Position numbers and translations under genes: made by a program. From Aphrocallistes beatrix (Eukaryota > Porifera > Hexactinellida > Sceptrulophora > Aphrocallistidae): DNA of 64,000 nt. This document shows, piece by piece, positions 12,081 to 24,863 of this stretch; position 1 is the first letter of the stretch, and each line of letters opens with the position of its first letter. The stretch spans positions 1,798,001 to 1,862,000 of the forward strand of contig OY725504.1 in assembly GCA_963281255.1 (NCBI GenBank). Reading direction: 5' to 3'. Under the pieces are notes generated by a model. It was not told the origin of the DNA, did no database searches, and saw only the letters and a list, made by a program, of their open reading frames with translations.

Positions 12081-12300
12081 ATGGCTTTATTGGATACGAA
12101 GCAAATGAATTTAAAGATCTTGTTTCTCACTGACGTCAATCTATTTAATTGCAAAAAATATCTTCAAGAACCTTTTGAATATTTTTCTCATCAATTTTTT
12201 AAATCTAATATTTCTGACGAGTTCACTATTGTGGATTTTCCAGATATTACTATCAGTGAAGCTATTAAAGTTCCCGAAACTTTAGCTACTAGTTATTTAG
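12081..12300 (+). CDS. TRAPPC13: TRAPPC13 coding exon 1
   Basis: It starts at the first ATG after an in-frame TGA (12036) and encodes MALLDTKQMNLK and onward to LATSYL plus the first base of a Gly codon. The donor is TTTAG|GTATTA. The N-terminus is shorter than the human one before the conserved LK-x-x-x-LT block. Confidence 0.85.
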
Positions 12301-15300
12301 GTATTATGATAAAATACTATAAAATTCTTTTTGATTATGATGTTTTAATAAGATAAACGGTGTCATTTCTTATCATAGATTTGTCCGAGCCATACGCTTT
12401 CGGGACGCCAACAATCTATGTGTGCATCAGGAGGTTTGTAAGAGCCAATTGGCCAGCGTTAAATCACTGGGAACTAGCGCCTATTATCTTCATTCTCAAT
12501 ATTAACATCCATGGCTATAAACAGAAAAGTAACAGAGTTTATTTATAGAATTAAAACGCTTTTTTTATTTATGCATTATTACATATATTGACTATTATAT
12601 TGGCTATAGTGATAGTTCCGCACATGACCACACTCACATATCATTGAAACCGTTTAGTTGTTAGTGTATTTTGTTTTTCATGCATATGTGCAACGAATTG
12701 ATTGAAGAAACTGCTAGGCAAGAAAGCTTATTTTTGAGATATCATCTCTAAATATGTCCATCTTAGTTTTAAAATCGATATCACTCGAAAAAACACCAAA
12801 TTTGTCAATTTTTAAAATTTTGATAAGTAATGATGACGTCATAGCAAAGTGATGAGTCATCATTTTTTGATGATAGTTGCATCATATGTGAGACGTGTTA
12901 GTATACAGATTCTATCAAAATTTCAGCTTCTATCTCCTATAATAGCGGAGTTATGCCCGAATAACTGTGTTGTTTAACTTTTAAAAATGTGACAATGACG
13001 TCATAATTCCATGATGAGTCGACATTTTGCTCTGAGCTCAGAACTTACTGGAGCCATAGCCAAAAGACTCCCACATGCCAAAAATTAGCTTTCTGTGCCC
13101 GCCAGTTTCTTCAATCAATTCGTTACATATATATAAACAAGCGCGCTTCGCTTGCTTGCGTTGCGCGGCTGGCAGACACTTCGTGTCCGCCGGAGGCTCC
13201 CTTCGGTCGCCTGGATGTGACATTGGTTAATTATAAGGGAGATATCATCTCTAAATATGTCCATCTTAGTTTTATAATCGATATCACTCGAAAAGACACA
13301 AAATTTTGATGAGTAATGATGACGTCATAGCAAAGTGATGAGTAATCATTTTTGATGATAGTTGCATCATATGTGAGACGTGTTAGTATACAGATTCTAT
13401 CAAAATTTCAGCCTTCTATCTCCTATAATAGCTTCCGGGCGCAGAAAGCTGATTTTGGCATGTGGAAGTATTTTGGCTATGGCTCCAGTAAGTTCTGAGT
13501 TCAGAGCAAAATGTCAACTCATCATGGAATTATGACGTCATTGTCACATTATTAAAAGTTAAGCAACACAGTTATTCGGGCATAACTCAGCCATTATGAG
13601 AGTTAGAGGGCTGAAAATTTAATAGAATCTGTATAGTAACACGTCTCACATATTATGCAACTATCATCAAAAAATGATGACTCATCATCCTGTTATGACG
13701 TCATAATTACTCATCAAAATTGACAAATTTGGTGTTTTTTCGAGTGATATCGATTTTAAAACTAAGATGGACATATTTAGAGATGATATCTCCCATATAA
13801 TTAACCAATGTCACCTCCAGGCGACCGAAGGCCTCCTCCGGCGGACACAAAGTGTCCGTTAGCCGCGTAGCGCAAGCAAGCGAAGCGCGCTTGTATATAT
13901 TTATAACCAGTTGACTTTTGGCATTTTGAAGTCTTTAGGCTATTAATCCACTCAGTTCTGATCTCATACGAAAATGTCGACTCATCATGGAATTCATTGT
14001 CACCTTTTTTATAAATAAAATTTCAGTTTTTCGACTATACCTCACCATTTTAGGTGAAGGAAGGCTGAAATTTTAGTAGACTGTACATAAATATTATTCG
14101 CATGTACTACAACTATCATCGAAAAGGATCACTCACTCATCACTCTTAAGACGTCATCTTGGCACATTAAAAATTGAAAAATTGACTAATTTGCTTATTT
14201 CCGAGTGATATCGATTATATCTGTAAGACAGACGTTTTCGAGATGTTTTCTACCTTATAATTAATCAATGTGAGCCTAAGTGCCCAAAGGACGCCTCTGG
14301 CGGCTGCGAAGTGTTTGACCGCCGCGCAGCAAAAACAAGCCAAGCGCGCTTGTATTTGTATCAATCGTTCGGTGCATTCTCGTTTCGGTCTTACATTCCA
14401 CCAGTGGTTCTCAACCTCGGGGTTGCCATTAACATTCCTTGAGGTCGCTAAACAATTTATTGAGGTATTTAATGTAATTTGACATTAATGACATTTTATC
14501 CGAATCCTTATTTTGAGCTCAATTCTGGTAACTAAACCTCCTACAAATGCCATGTTTATGCTATTATTCACATATAACATGCAGAGATCAAATATAATAT
14601 AATTTATAAAGCCCTCAGTGACAGTAAATCAGTTCCATTTACGTATATAAGTAATTCATAATGTCATCTTTGGTGGATTGCAAAGTTTGAAAATTGTTTA
14701 ATGGGGTCACGAGAGAAAATTTGTTCAGAGCCACTGAACTACACGATCAATAATTAGTATCCCCACCCCAACTAAATTGCAGGTCAAAAAATTGATAGCA
14801 AGTTAAAAGTAGTAGTGAGTAACTAAACCTAAGCTTAAATGGAGGAAAAAATAAAATGGCTAAGAAATTCCTATAACATTCTTTTTTCCTTTTCTCGAAT
14901 CCAAGATTTGACTTCAAAACACAATCCTGTAGGTCCAATTACCGAAAACGTGATCTTTACCCCTCTTATTTTAGATTTTATCAATTATTTTTTGAAAAGA
15001 ACAATACGATCTTCATTCATTAACAACTCAATAAAAATATGAAAAGAAGAAAGTGATGTAAACATATGATATAAAAACTTTTTTCATTATAAAAAATTCC
15101 CTTATTTGACTTTGTTGAATACTGTGCGTTAGGACAATCCCTTTTCAAAGGACCAGCAGTAATCTACCATCATATGTATGTGCCTTCTTCTTGATACCGC
15201 TGTTCAATCACTTTTATGTCTTGATGGAACAATTCACCCTGCTCTTCACTCAGAGCATCATGATTTTTCGGAAATCTGTCGAGATGGTTTCTCACATAAT

Positions 15301-18300
15301 GATTTTTAATACTGAGATTACAGCCGAGAGCATGATAACTTTCGACTAACTCATTGACAAGATCTTTATAGTTAGATGCCTTTTTACTATCAAGGAAATT
15401 AGAAACAATATTAGAGAACGCTTCCCACGCTCTACTCTTTAGTTCATTCATAGAATTCTTGAAGTGGAAGTCCCTGAGTAACTTGCGAATTTGTGAACCG
15501 TCAAGTATTCCTGCCTTTACTTCTCACTGATTTCTGGAAAGAAATCGTGGAGATACAGAAAACAATCTCTGTCTTTATCCAGAGCTTTGATGAATTGCTT
15601 CATTAAACCAAGTTTAATGTGGGGAGGAGATAGAATGATTTTATTTGAAGTTACCAGGGGCCTCATTCACTAACAAAATTTTGGTTTTGCTTACCTAAAG
15701 CCTAAGTATAACTTAAACAAAATCTAAGTATTTGCTTAACTTAATAAATAGCTAAGAATTTGCTTGCTTTAATAAAATGTCAAGAATTGGATAATTTTGA
15801 ATTAACCAAATACTGTAATCTATCAAGTTCCATGGTTACATTATACGTGTGACAAAAAGTCCTTTTAAGCAGTTATAAATTTCTGAAGCAATTTTCTTGT
15901 TCAGTTAGATTTCATGGTTTCTGCATTAAGTTTACTTGTAATCAACATTGAAATTATTGAAAACAGTTACGTCGCCAAAGAGTTTTTAGGGATTGACTTA
16001 ACCCAATGGAGGCCTATTCTGACTTCGCTTTTATCGCTAGATACAGAATAACGAAGTACATGTGTAGACCTCTTGAACAAAATTTCCAATACTTCGTTCT
16101 ACTGCCCTCCTTACTCAATTGTTTCAACAACACAACTCGCTGTAGCTCTAAAGTGCTTAGCTACCGGAACGTTTCAGACTGTTATCGCATCCGCACATGC
16201 AATCTCGAAAACATCTGTATCGAGATGCGTAACTGCTGTAACTAAAGCATTAACCAGTATAGCTCCAGCATTTATCAATTTTCCGAATACAACTCGACAA
16301 AGGGTCATTCGAAAATATTTCTTTTTAAAAATACAAGTTTCCGCTAGTTCTAGGATGTTTTTATGGCTCCCATGTTACCATCCTTGTGCCATCAACGAAT
16401 GAGGATACCTATGTTAACCGAAAGGGATTTCACTCTATTAAACATCCAAGTGATTTGTGACCATGAATTTCACTTCATCAATGCTGTTGTCAAATAGCCC
16501 GGCTGTACTCATGATGCTTTTATTTGGCGTCAATCATCACCCGGGAGATAACAAGTGGTGGGATTGTAACTTCCCATGGGTTTATCTTAGGTGATATGAA
16601 TTATGTCCTAATTTAATGACTCCTATAACTTCTCCAGCCATATCTGGGCAAAGAAGGTATAATCGGGCTTTCCATAAAGTTCGCCAAACAATTGAGTGTA
16701 CTTCTATTTTGGAGAGTCGTTGGGGGTCCATGGATAAAACAGTAGGCACTCTCTGTTATAGTCCCGAAAATGTTGTAAAATATTCATTGCTACTATGGTG
16801 CTGCATAACTTGTGTATCGACCAAGGCCTCCTGACCGAACTCGAACCATCAATGGATGAACCCACTCCTGACACTGATTATCTGCAGGAATCTTCAGAAA
16901 ACGGTATACTAATGAGGGAAACTATAGTAACTACATTTTCCAGTAAATTATACTTTATTATTGTATGTCAAATTTATGTTAATGTTATTGATTTTGCATT
17001 GTATTGAATTCCAATTAGCCTTTCTTAATACAATTTAATATACAGTTGAACCCGCTTCGTCGGAACGCTTTCAGAGTACAGTTTGTCTCTATTATCCGAT
17101 ATGATGTCCCGATTAACGCTGACTTTTAATTTGAAGAATTTATTTTCGACAATTTTATCCTGATTAAGCTGCTTCACTATCTCAACATCATAACTAGTAG
17201 TTATCTGAAATCATCAATGAAGATTCCAAAGAGAACATATAAATATTACCGATTACTAAATTAATAATCACTGGGACTTCATTTCTGTCCGAAATTTCAA
17301 ACATTCTCTCGTAGGCCTCTTTTCTTGATCCAATGCTGGTCCCTATCTATACCTTCCCAGAAACAAAGAAAACAGGGGTACCTTTAGTCGAAGACTTGAT
17401 AATTCGACACATGATTTACATATATTCGGAATCAGAGGCCTCCAAATTTTATATCAGTTATCAAAAGAAAACAGCTGAAAAAAATATTTTTAGTAAGCCC
17501 TTGTAATAGTTGTTCATAATACCTCCGCAGCTTGCCATTGGCTTAATACTCTTGAATAAATGAATGTACCCATATTTCATCCTGAGTCACGATTTTGCCT
17601 TTAAGAAATTGACTGGGTCAACCTGGTAATGTACCGAATTGATTGAAGAAGCTGCCAACCACAGAAAGCTGATTTTGCATGTGGGAGTCTTTTGGCTATG
17701 CTCCACTATGTTCTGACCTCAGACCAAAATGTCGACTCATCATGGAATTATTTCGTCATTGTCACCTTTTTATAATTAGATTTCAGTTTTTCGACTCAGT
17801 CATTTAGGTGATAAAAGGCTGATACTTTAGTAGAATGTGTGTCTTAATATATCTCAAATATGATGAAACCTTCATTAAAAATGATAACTCATCACTCTGT
17901 TATGACTTAATCATTAAGCATCAAAAAATTGACAAATTTTGTAATTTTTCGAGTGATATCGATTATAATAGTAATACAGACCTGTTTAGAGATATTATCT
18001 ACCTTATAATTAATCAATGCAAACCTAGGCACCCGCAGGCCGCTACATGCGAACACAAAGTGTCCGCCAGCCGCGCAGCGCATGCAAGCGAAACGCGTTT
18101 GATATAATTTATAGGTGAAGGTACATTATCTATGTGGGCCACGACGTTATCGCTCAATCCTCGTATCTGTATGTATCTGTATCTGTAAGTATCTGTACCT
18201 CGTATGGGAATAAAATTTTGTGAGTAAGTTACTAAGGGCATTCAAAAAGTTCTCATCACATATCTGTATCTCAAATGATAGTGAAAATAGGATATTTTCA

Positions 18301-21300
18301 ATTTGTCCATTGTATTCCTTAGGGGATCAGCTTCCAATTTATATATTGGTTTATTTTAAAAGGACAATTATTGTGGTTCCTACATTAGATTTTTTGTGCA
18401 TCGGTTTGAGGGAGTCCCTTTGAACGTGATTTTGGGGTTCCTTTTGATATATTTCAGTTCTGAGCAAATTTAGATTAAAACTGATCCCTCCATCGAATTC
18501 TACGCATCAACTATCATATAGATTGAATTCTCTGAAGTATTATAGTTTGAGGCTGATGGAATACTATGTTTTGAAGTGGTTTACTACCATTTTTGTCCCA
18601 CTTTTTGAGTGGCGAAAATTGACAAAAAATCCACTAAAAGTAGCATGATATTTTTTCAACACGAGCAATACTATTGAACACCTCCCGTTTACTTTTTCAC
18701 ATTGGTTCTTAATTATTTAACCTTTTAATGACCTTATTCTACGATTTTCACAACTTTTATTCTCCAAATTTAGTTTTAAGCCATTTTCAATGGGGAGATT
18801 CCAACTTTTCGACACTACCCTAAACCGATGCACAAAAAATCTAATGTAGGAACCACAATAATTGTCCTTTTAAAATAAACCAATATATAAATTGGAAGCT
18901 GATCCCCTAAGGAATACAATGGACAAATTGAAAATATCCTATTTTCACTATCATTTGAGATACAGATATGTGATGAGAACTTTTTGAATGCCCTTAGTAC
19001 TTCACTTGATTTGTATATTGACCAAATTCTTCCGAGAATTTCTCAATCGTCTATTTTTGTTTTGTTTGTAACCGATTTGCATCGACTCTCCGAATTCTGT
19101 CGATCAATGTTTTTGATAAAAATATAACCACTTTTGCTTCATTAATCGAGAATCCATCTCTCCAATCAAATTTTTAATCGTTTAAAATCAGGAATCGAAA
19201 GTCATAATTTGTCATCAATCTTTATATTCAATTGATCTTTTAAATACATGGAATCCAGTTTTTGTGCTCAAAGGGATTTTCCTAGGAATGGGTAATATAG
19301 TTATAAAAAGGGAGGTTGACCCGACTCTAGGAATGGAGTTAGATCTTTGAGCATCCCGCATAAAGAATTTGGAATGTTGCAGCGTTTTTGAATGAAAGTA
19401 ACTAACTTTTCTACATTGTACTTGTATATAAAATCAGAAATATTAGTTACATAGGGTAAAAGAAAATGTCATTGAAACTAGCTCTTTCAAACGTTCATTT
19501 ATTGTTATTATTAGGATCTAGATTCCAGATATCATATTTTCGATATTATATTGATTTTTAGCCAACTATCAATGTATGTTGTTGCGCGCCTGTGTATCTA
19601 TATATACTACACTGCCTGACCAATATTTATACAAAAATTGAAAAATTGACCAATTTGTTGATTTTTCGAGTGATATCGATTACAGCAGTAAAACAGATAA
19701 ATTAGGGATGTAATCTTCCTTATACTTAATAAATGACAGCCTAGGCGCCTCTTGGAGGCACAATGTATTCGACAGCCTTGCAGCGCAAGCAAACGGATCG
19801 CGCTTGTCATAAATAATATTAAAGTGATCTATCCATGGACAGCAATTCATTCAAACCACGACACCAAATGAAACTCTTGCATCAAATTTGATATCTTTGA
19901 TCTCTGATTACTGCGTTTGAAGATTCTCATAGATTAATCATTTCCAGAACATAATTACTATCAACTGTGTCACCTTGTTCCACTCGTCACTTGTCATAAC
20001 CATTATACACAAGGTAGCGCAATTGATATAAATTACCTTTTAGGCATTCTCAATAGTTAGAAAACTACTGAACTGAATAATCCTAGCTTGCAGATTCGAA
20101 TTCGAAGGCAGATTTTCAGTAGCTGTCGTGGTTTGAATTAATTGGGTGATGGACTCATTTTAATATTATTTATGATGTAAAGCAATATGCTGTTCGAATA
20201 TTTAAGCCATACATTGGATATATATATATACGATATATATAACAAACACTATTTAAAAATACTTGCCATTTAATTATTTCTTTCTAGGCGAATCACTCTC
20301 TTTTATCCTTTGCATCACGAATGATTATTTATGTGATAATGTTTCTCAAGTAAATATTAAACTAGATCTGAGAACTCCCAAATTTCGAAGTACCATTTTT
20401 CGAGAAACTCTTATTGATTCAATACCGCCTTCTTCTTCAGTGAATAGGTTTGTTTACTTTGAACTTAACGACTTAGGTTAGTTACTTGCTACATGCTACA
20501 AGTATACAAAACATTTATAAATTTCTCATTTAAATATTTCCAAATTCTAATCTATTAAATCAAAGTGTTGTATATTTTAAATCTGTATTTGTACTTTACT
20601 CCTAAAGGTTCTATCAAACTCAGTTGTTGATCAGGAATCATGCAAAATAGGAGCATGTTATATACAGGGTGACCAATAAGTTATTTCCCAAGCTTGATTA
20701 GGTATAAAATTTCTTATACTCAAACAATCTTAGTTATTATGGTCTTTAGAGATTGTAATTCGAATTATCCTTACTATTAAAACTCGATGATTGTATATAT
20801 ATATATATATATCTGTAACGAATTGATTGAAGAAACTGCCGGGCGCAGAAGGCTGATTTTTGGCATGTGGGAGTCTTTTGGCTATGGCTCCAGTACGTTC
20901 TGAGTTCAGAGCGAAATGTCGACTCATCATGGAATTATGACGTCATTGTCACATTTTTAAAAGTTAAGCAACACAGTTATTCGGGCATAACTCAGCCATT
21001 ATAGGAGATAGAAGGCTGAAATTTTAATAGAATCTGTATACTAACATACCTCACATATGATGCGACTTTCATCAAAAAATGATGACTCATCACTTTGTTA
21101 TGACGTCATCATTACGCATCAAAAAATTTTAAAATTGACAAATTTGGTGATTTTTCGAGTGAAATCGGTTTTAACACTAAGATGGACATATTTAGAGATG
21201 TTATCTCCCTTATAGGCGACCGAAGGGGGCCTCAGGCGGACACGAAGTGTCCGCCAGCCGCGCAGCGCAAGCAAGCGAAGCGCGCTTGTTTCAATGATTT

Positions 21301-24300
21301 TGAAAGATTTCTGGGAGTCTATGAACTGTGTTTTGTAGGCTGAATTTTTTGATCCTGACTCGCAGCCAAAAGGCCCAATGCTTCTGTAAAAAAATGTCTT
21401 CATAATCGATGTTCATGACGATTTAGCACCAGATACCTTGCATTCAACACGGAAATATTTCATAAATCCACTGAATTCATTATCAGAAATGAGAAAAAAA
21501 TTGTTCATTCACCATTCAAATTCCCAAAATTCTGAACCAACTGGTTCTCTAAATCAAATTTAATATTTCCAAACTTAACGATTATCCAAATTTTTTTTTT
21601 AGAAAATCAAGAACTGCATTGCATGTATGAGCTCTTTCACCATCTTGCTGAAACCACAATCCCTTTCATGTCGTAGAATACCATTTTTTTGGCCGAACCT
21701 CTTCTTTTAACATTTTAAAGGTCTTTCGGTTCACAGAAGCTGATTTTCCTTCGTATCAATGAAATAATCGATTTTTGCACATTTCCATCCCGAAATCCTC
21801 TCCAAGCCATTATTTATCCCCTTAAGGCCTATTTGAAGTCACATAAATATTCAGATTGCTATGAGCCCAGATCCGAACGTTTCGGTGATTTAGGTTATTG
21901 TAGAAGGACTAACCACCTTTTATACTGAATATACCATTTGGAAAAATTCGGCGATTGCTGCCTCGCCCGTGAATGAATTCCTTGCCCTGCATTAGGATCT
22001 GTTGAGGTATAAGCATTCATAAAAGTACCATTCTCTATAGTGCTTTCCATATTAAACAAAAATGCCAACTAAGTTTGGAAGAAGCTGTTACAATTTCCTT
22101 TATGTTGTGACTAGTATATATTATTCCCTTTACTGGGTGGGAAATAAGTTCTGCCCCTTTGATAAAATGCCCGCAACTTAATTATTAGTGATTAGATTGT
22201 ATTCAAAATTATAGGAAGTAACTAGTACATACTATTTGTTTTAAGAGATGCCTTCAACTTTCAATATACCCACCCTTCTTTTTGATTACAGCCTTGAGGC
22301 GTCTGGGAGCGACCTCAACTGGAATTCGCGACGTTTCTTGAGGATTATTGGCCTATCCCTTGACTAAAGACTTCCTCAAATTTCGATTTGGCTTAAAACA
22401 AGCCTTTCCTCAAAAATTGGTCAGATTGAAAAGTCCATTGGGTTCAGGTCTGGACTGGAGGTCGGGTCATTCTTAGACAAAAACCCAAGGTTTTCATTCT
22501 GAAGCCACTCTTGAGTTATTCTGGCCGTGTGTGCAGGAGTACCCTCTTGTTGGAATAGAAATGCACTGTTATTGAACATGGTTTCTTCGATATTTTAGCT
22601 ACAGGCTATATAATGTGCTCTCTGTAGGTGTTTGCAGTTATTTTTACTCCAAAAGTACGAAAACTAAGGGTGTCCGACTCTCAGCAGAGATCCCCGCTGA
22701 AACCATGATATAACTTGGTTTCTGTGCTCTATTTACCAATCGATGTTCTTTATGGATAGAGGAGACTGACTGTGATAAAACTTTGTCATTTCTCCTGTTT
22801 AAACAGGCAAAATGACAGAATTCTTTTAGTCAATGGATTGGCCAATATTCCTCAAGAAACGTCGCGTATTTCAGTTGAGTACGTTCCTAGATGCCTCAAG
22901 GCTGTAATCGAAAAGAAATGTCGGTATATTGAAAGTTGAATGCTTTTCTAAAACAGATAACATGTCATTACTTCCTATTAAATTTGAAGACATTCTAACC
23001 TCTAATAATTGAGTTACAGTATTTATCAATGGGGACAGGACTTGTCACCTACTCTGTATATAATTGATCGAATCAATATTACGCCCTTTTGTCTCCCTGA
23101 ATTTTCTCAACTAGGTATTATATTTATTATCCTTCCATCACGGTTTTCTCCCCAATATGTAGTAGCTTAGGTTTCAGATAACAAAAAGTTCAAGATATAT
23201 GTGTGCTTAGTACATAATGCATACACTTAGATTCAAACAACATAACTTTTGGTGTATTAATTAAATTTGGTATTTGTGGCATGACTATACTCGTATATAG
23301 TGTATTCCATGGCTGGTCAATATTATTACAGTGGAATTCGCTTATTAGCAACTCGAGTTTTGCTCATAAAATGGTTGCTAATACGCGAAGTTGCTAGTAA
23401 GGGAACAGAATTAACACAAAATCTTCACTTGGGACCTGAAGATTGGTTGCTAATAGATCAATATTGCTAATAAGGGAGTTGCTAATAAGCGAATTCCACT
23501 GTATGTCTTAAAACTTTTAAAATTCCCTCGTACTTGGGAATTTGACGGTCAAGGTTTCAGGATGTAAAGATAGACCGGAGATTCGTCATCTTTCCATCAA
23601 AATGACGCTAGCTGTTGGCAATTTCAATTTATTTTTGACCTTGCATGCATTCCGGAGCATCCCAGTGGGGATCATCCTAGGCATTTGCCCCAAATTTGAT
23701 TTTGCGGCCCCAGATTTCATTCGACCGCCTAAGCCTAAATCATAAGAAAGACCCCGGGAACCTTTTTCTTTGGATCTGCCTCGCCCCGGTTTGGAAAAAT
23801 CCTGAGACCGCCCCTGTATACATAAATACGATATATTCGATATTAAATATAACAAGCGCACTTCGCTTGCTTGCGCTGCGCTGCTGGCGGACACTTCGTG
23901 ACAACGGAGGCGCCCTTAGGGCGCCTGTGGTCACTTGATTAATTATATGGGAGATAACATCTCTAAATACGTCTGTCCTACTGTTATAATCGATATCGCA
24001 CGTAAAATCACCAAATTTGTCAATTTTTAAAATTTTTAATGCGTAATTATGACGTCATAACATAGTGATGAGTCATCATTTTTGATGATAGTTCCATCAT
24101 ATGTGAGGTATATTAATATACACATTTTATTAAATTTTCAGCCTTCTATCGCCTAAAATGGCTGAGTTAGGGTCGATAAACTGAAATTTCTAACTATAAA
24201 AATGGTGACAATGACGTCATAATTCCATGATGAATCGACATTTTCGTCTGAACTCAGAACTTAGTGGAGCCATAGCCGAAAGAATCCCGCATGCCAAAAA

Positions 24301-24325
24301 TCATGTTCTTCTTCAATCAATTCGT

Positions 24326-24356
<31 letters not shown>

Positions 24357-24814
24357 TGGAACCTGTATATAACGGCCACCGAAGGGACTGGACAAAATTG
24401 GCCGTTATACACAGGTGACCGTTATATACATTTGATTGTCTTAATCACCAAAAAGAATCAACGTAGTGCAATAAATCTAAGTTTTTAGAAATCCATTACA
24501 TGAAGTCAATACATGAAACTTGTTTATCGTTCGTAAAAGATCCTGTAATTAATACATAAAAAGGTGAAAAAGGTGATGGTCGTTATAGACAGGTTGTGGC
24601 CGTTATAGACAGGTAGTGGCCGTTATAGGCAGGTGATGGCCGTTATAGACAGTTTAGGTGCAGTAAGGGACTACAAACGGGTGGCCGCTGGCCCCGTTGA
24701 GCAGGTGACCGCTATACACCGGTTTAATATTATGGAATTTCGGACGAGACTGTTCATTGGTGATCGCTATAGACAGGTGACCGTTATATAGAGTGACCGT
24801 TATAACAGGTTCGA

Positions 24815-24863
<49 letters not shown>

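Larger units (their letters stand above)
20665..22125 (-). mobile_element. M-family mariner/Tc1-like element, broken, with H insertion
   Basis: The left end TA-CAGGGTGACCAATAAGTT and the next 100 bases match the MITE at 41315. The copy is split by an H-family repeat (20768-21288) and continues from 21289 with sequence shared with 41540-41990. It then adds a transposase segment absent from the MITE. The right end was not found. Confidence 0.6.

Noticed and set aside
12360-12548. 62-codon open frame just after TRAPPC13 exon 1
   Set aside because: It lies in the intron, resembles no family in any frame, and has no supporting splice structure.
21235-21288. GC-rich modules recurring through the window looked at first like CRISPR or REP-type repeats
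   Set aside because: Each is the end of a dispersed 0.5-kb element, with no array of regular spacers, and the genome is eukaryotic.
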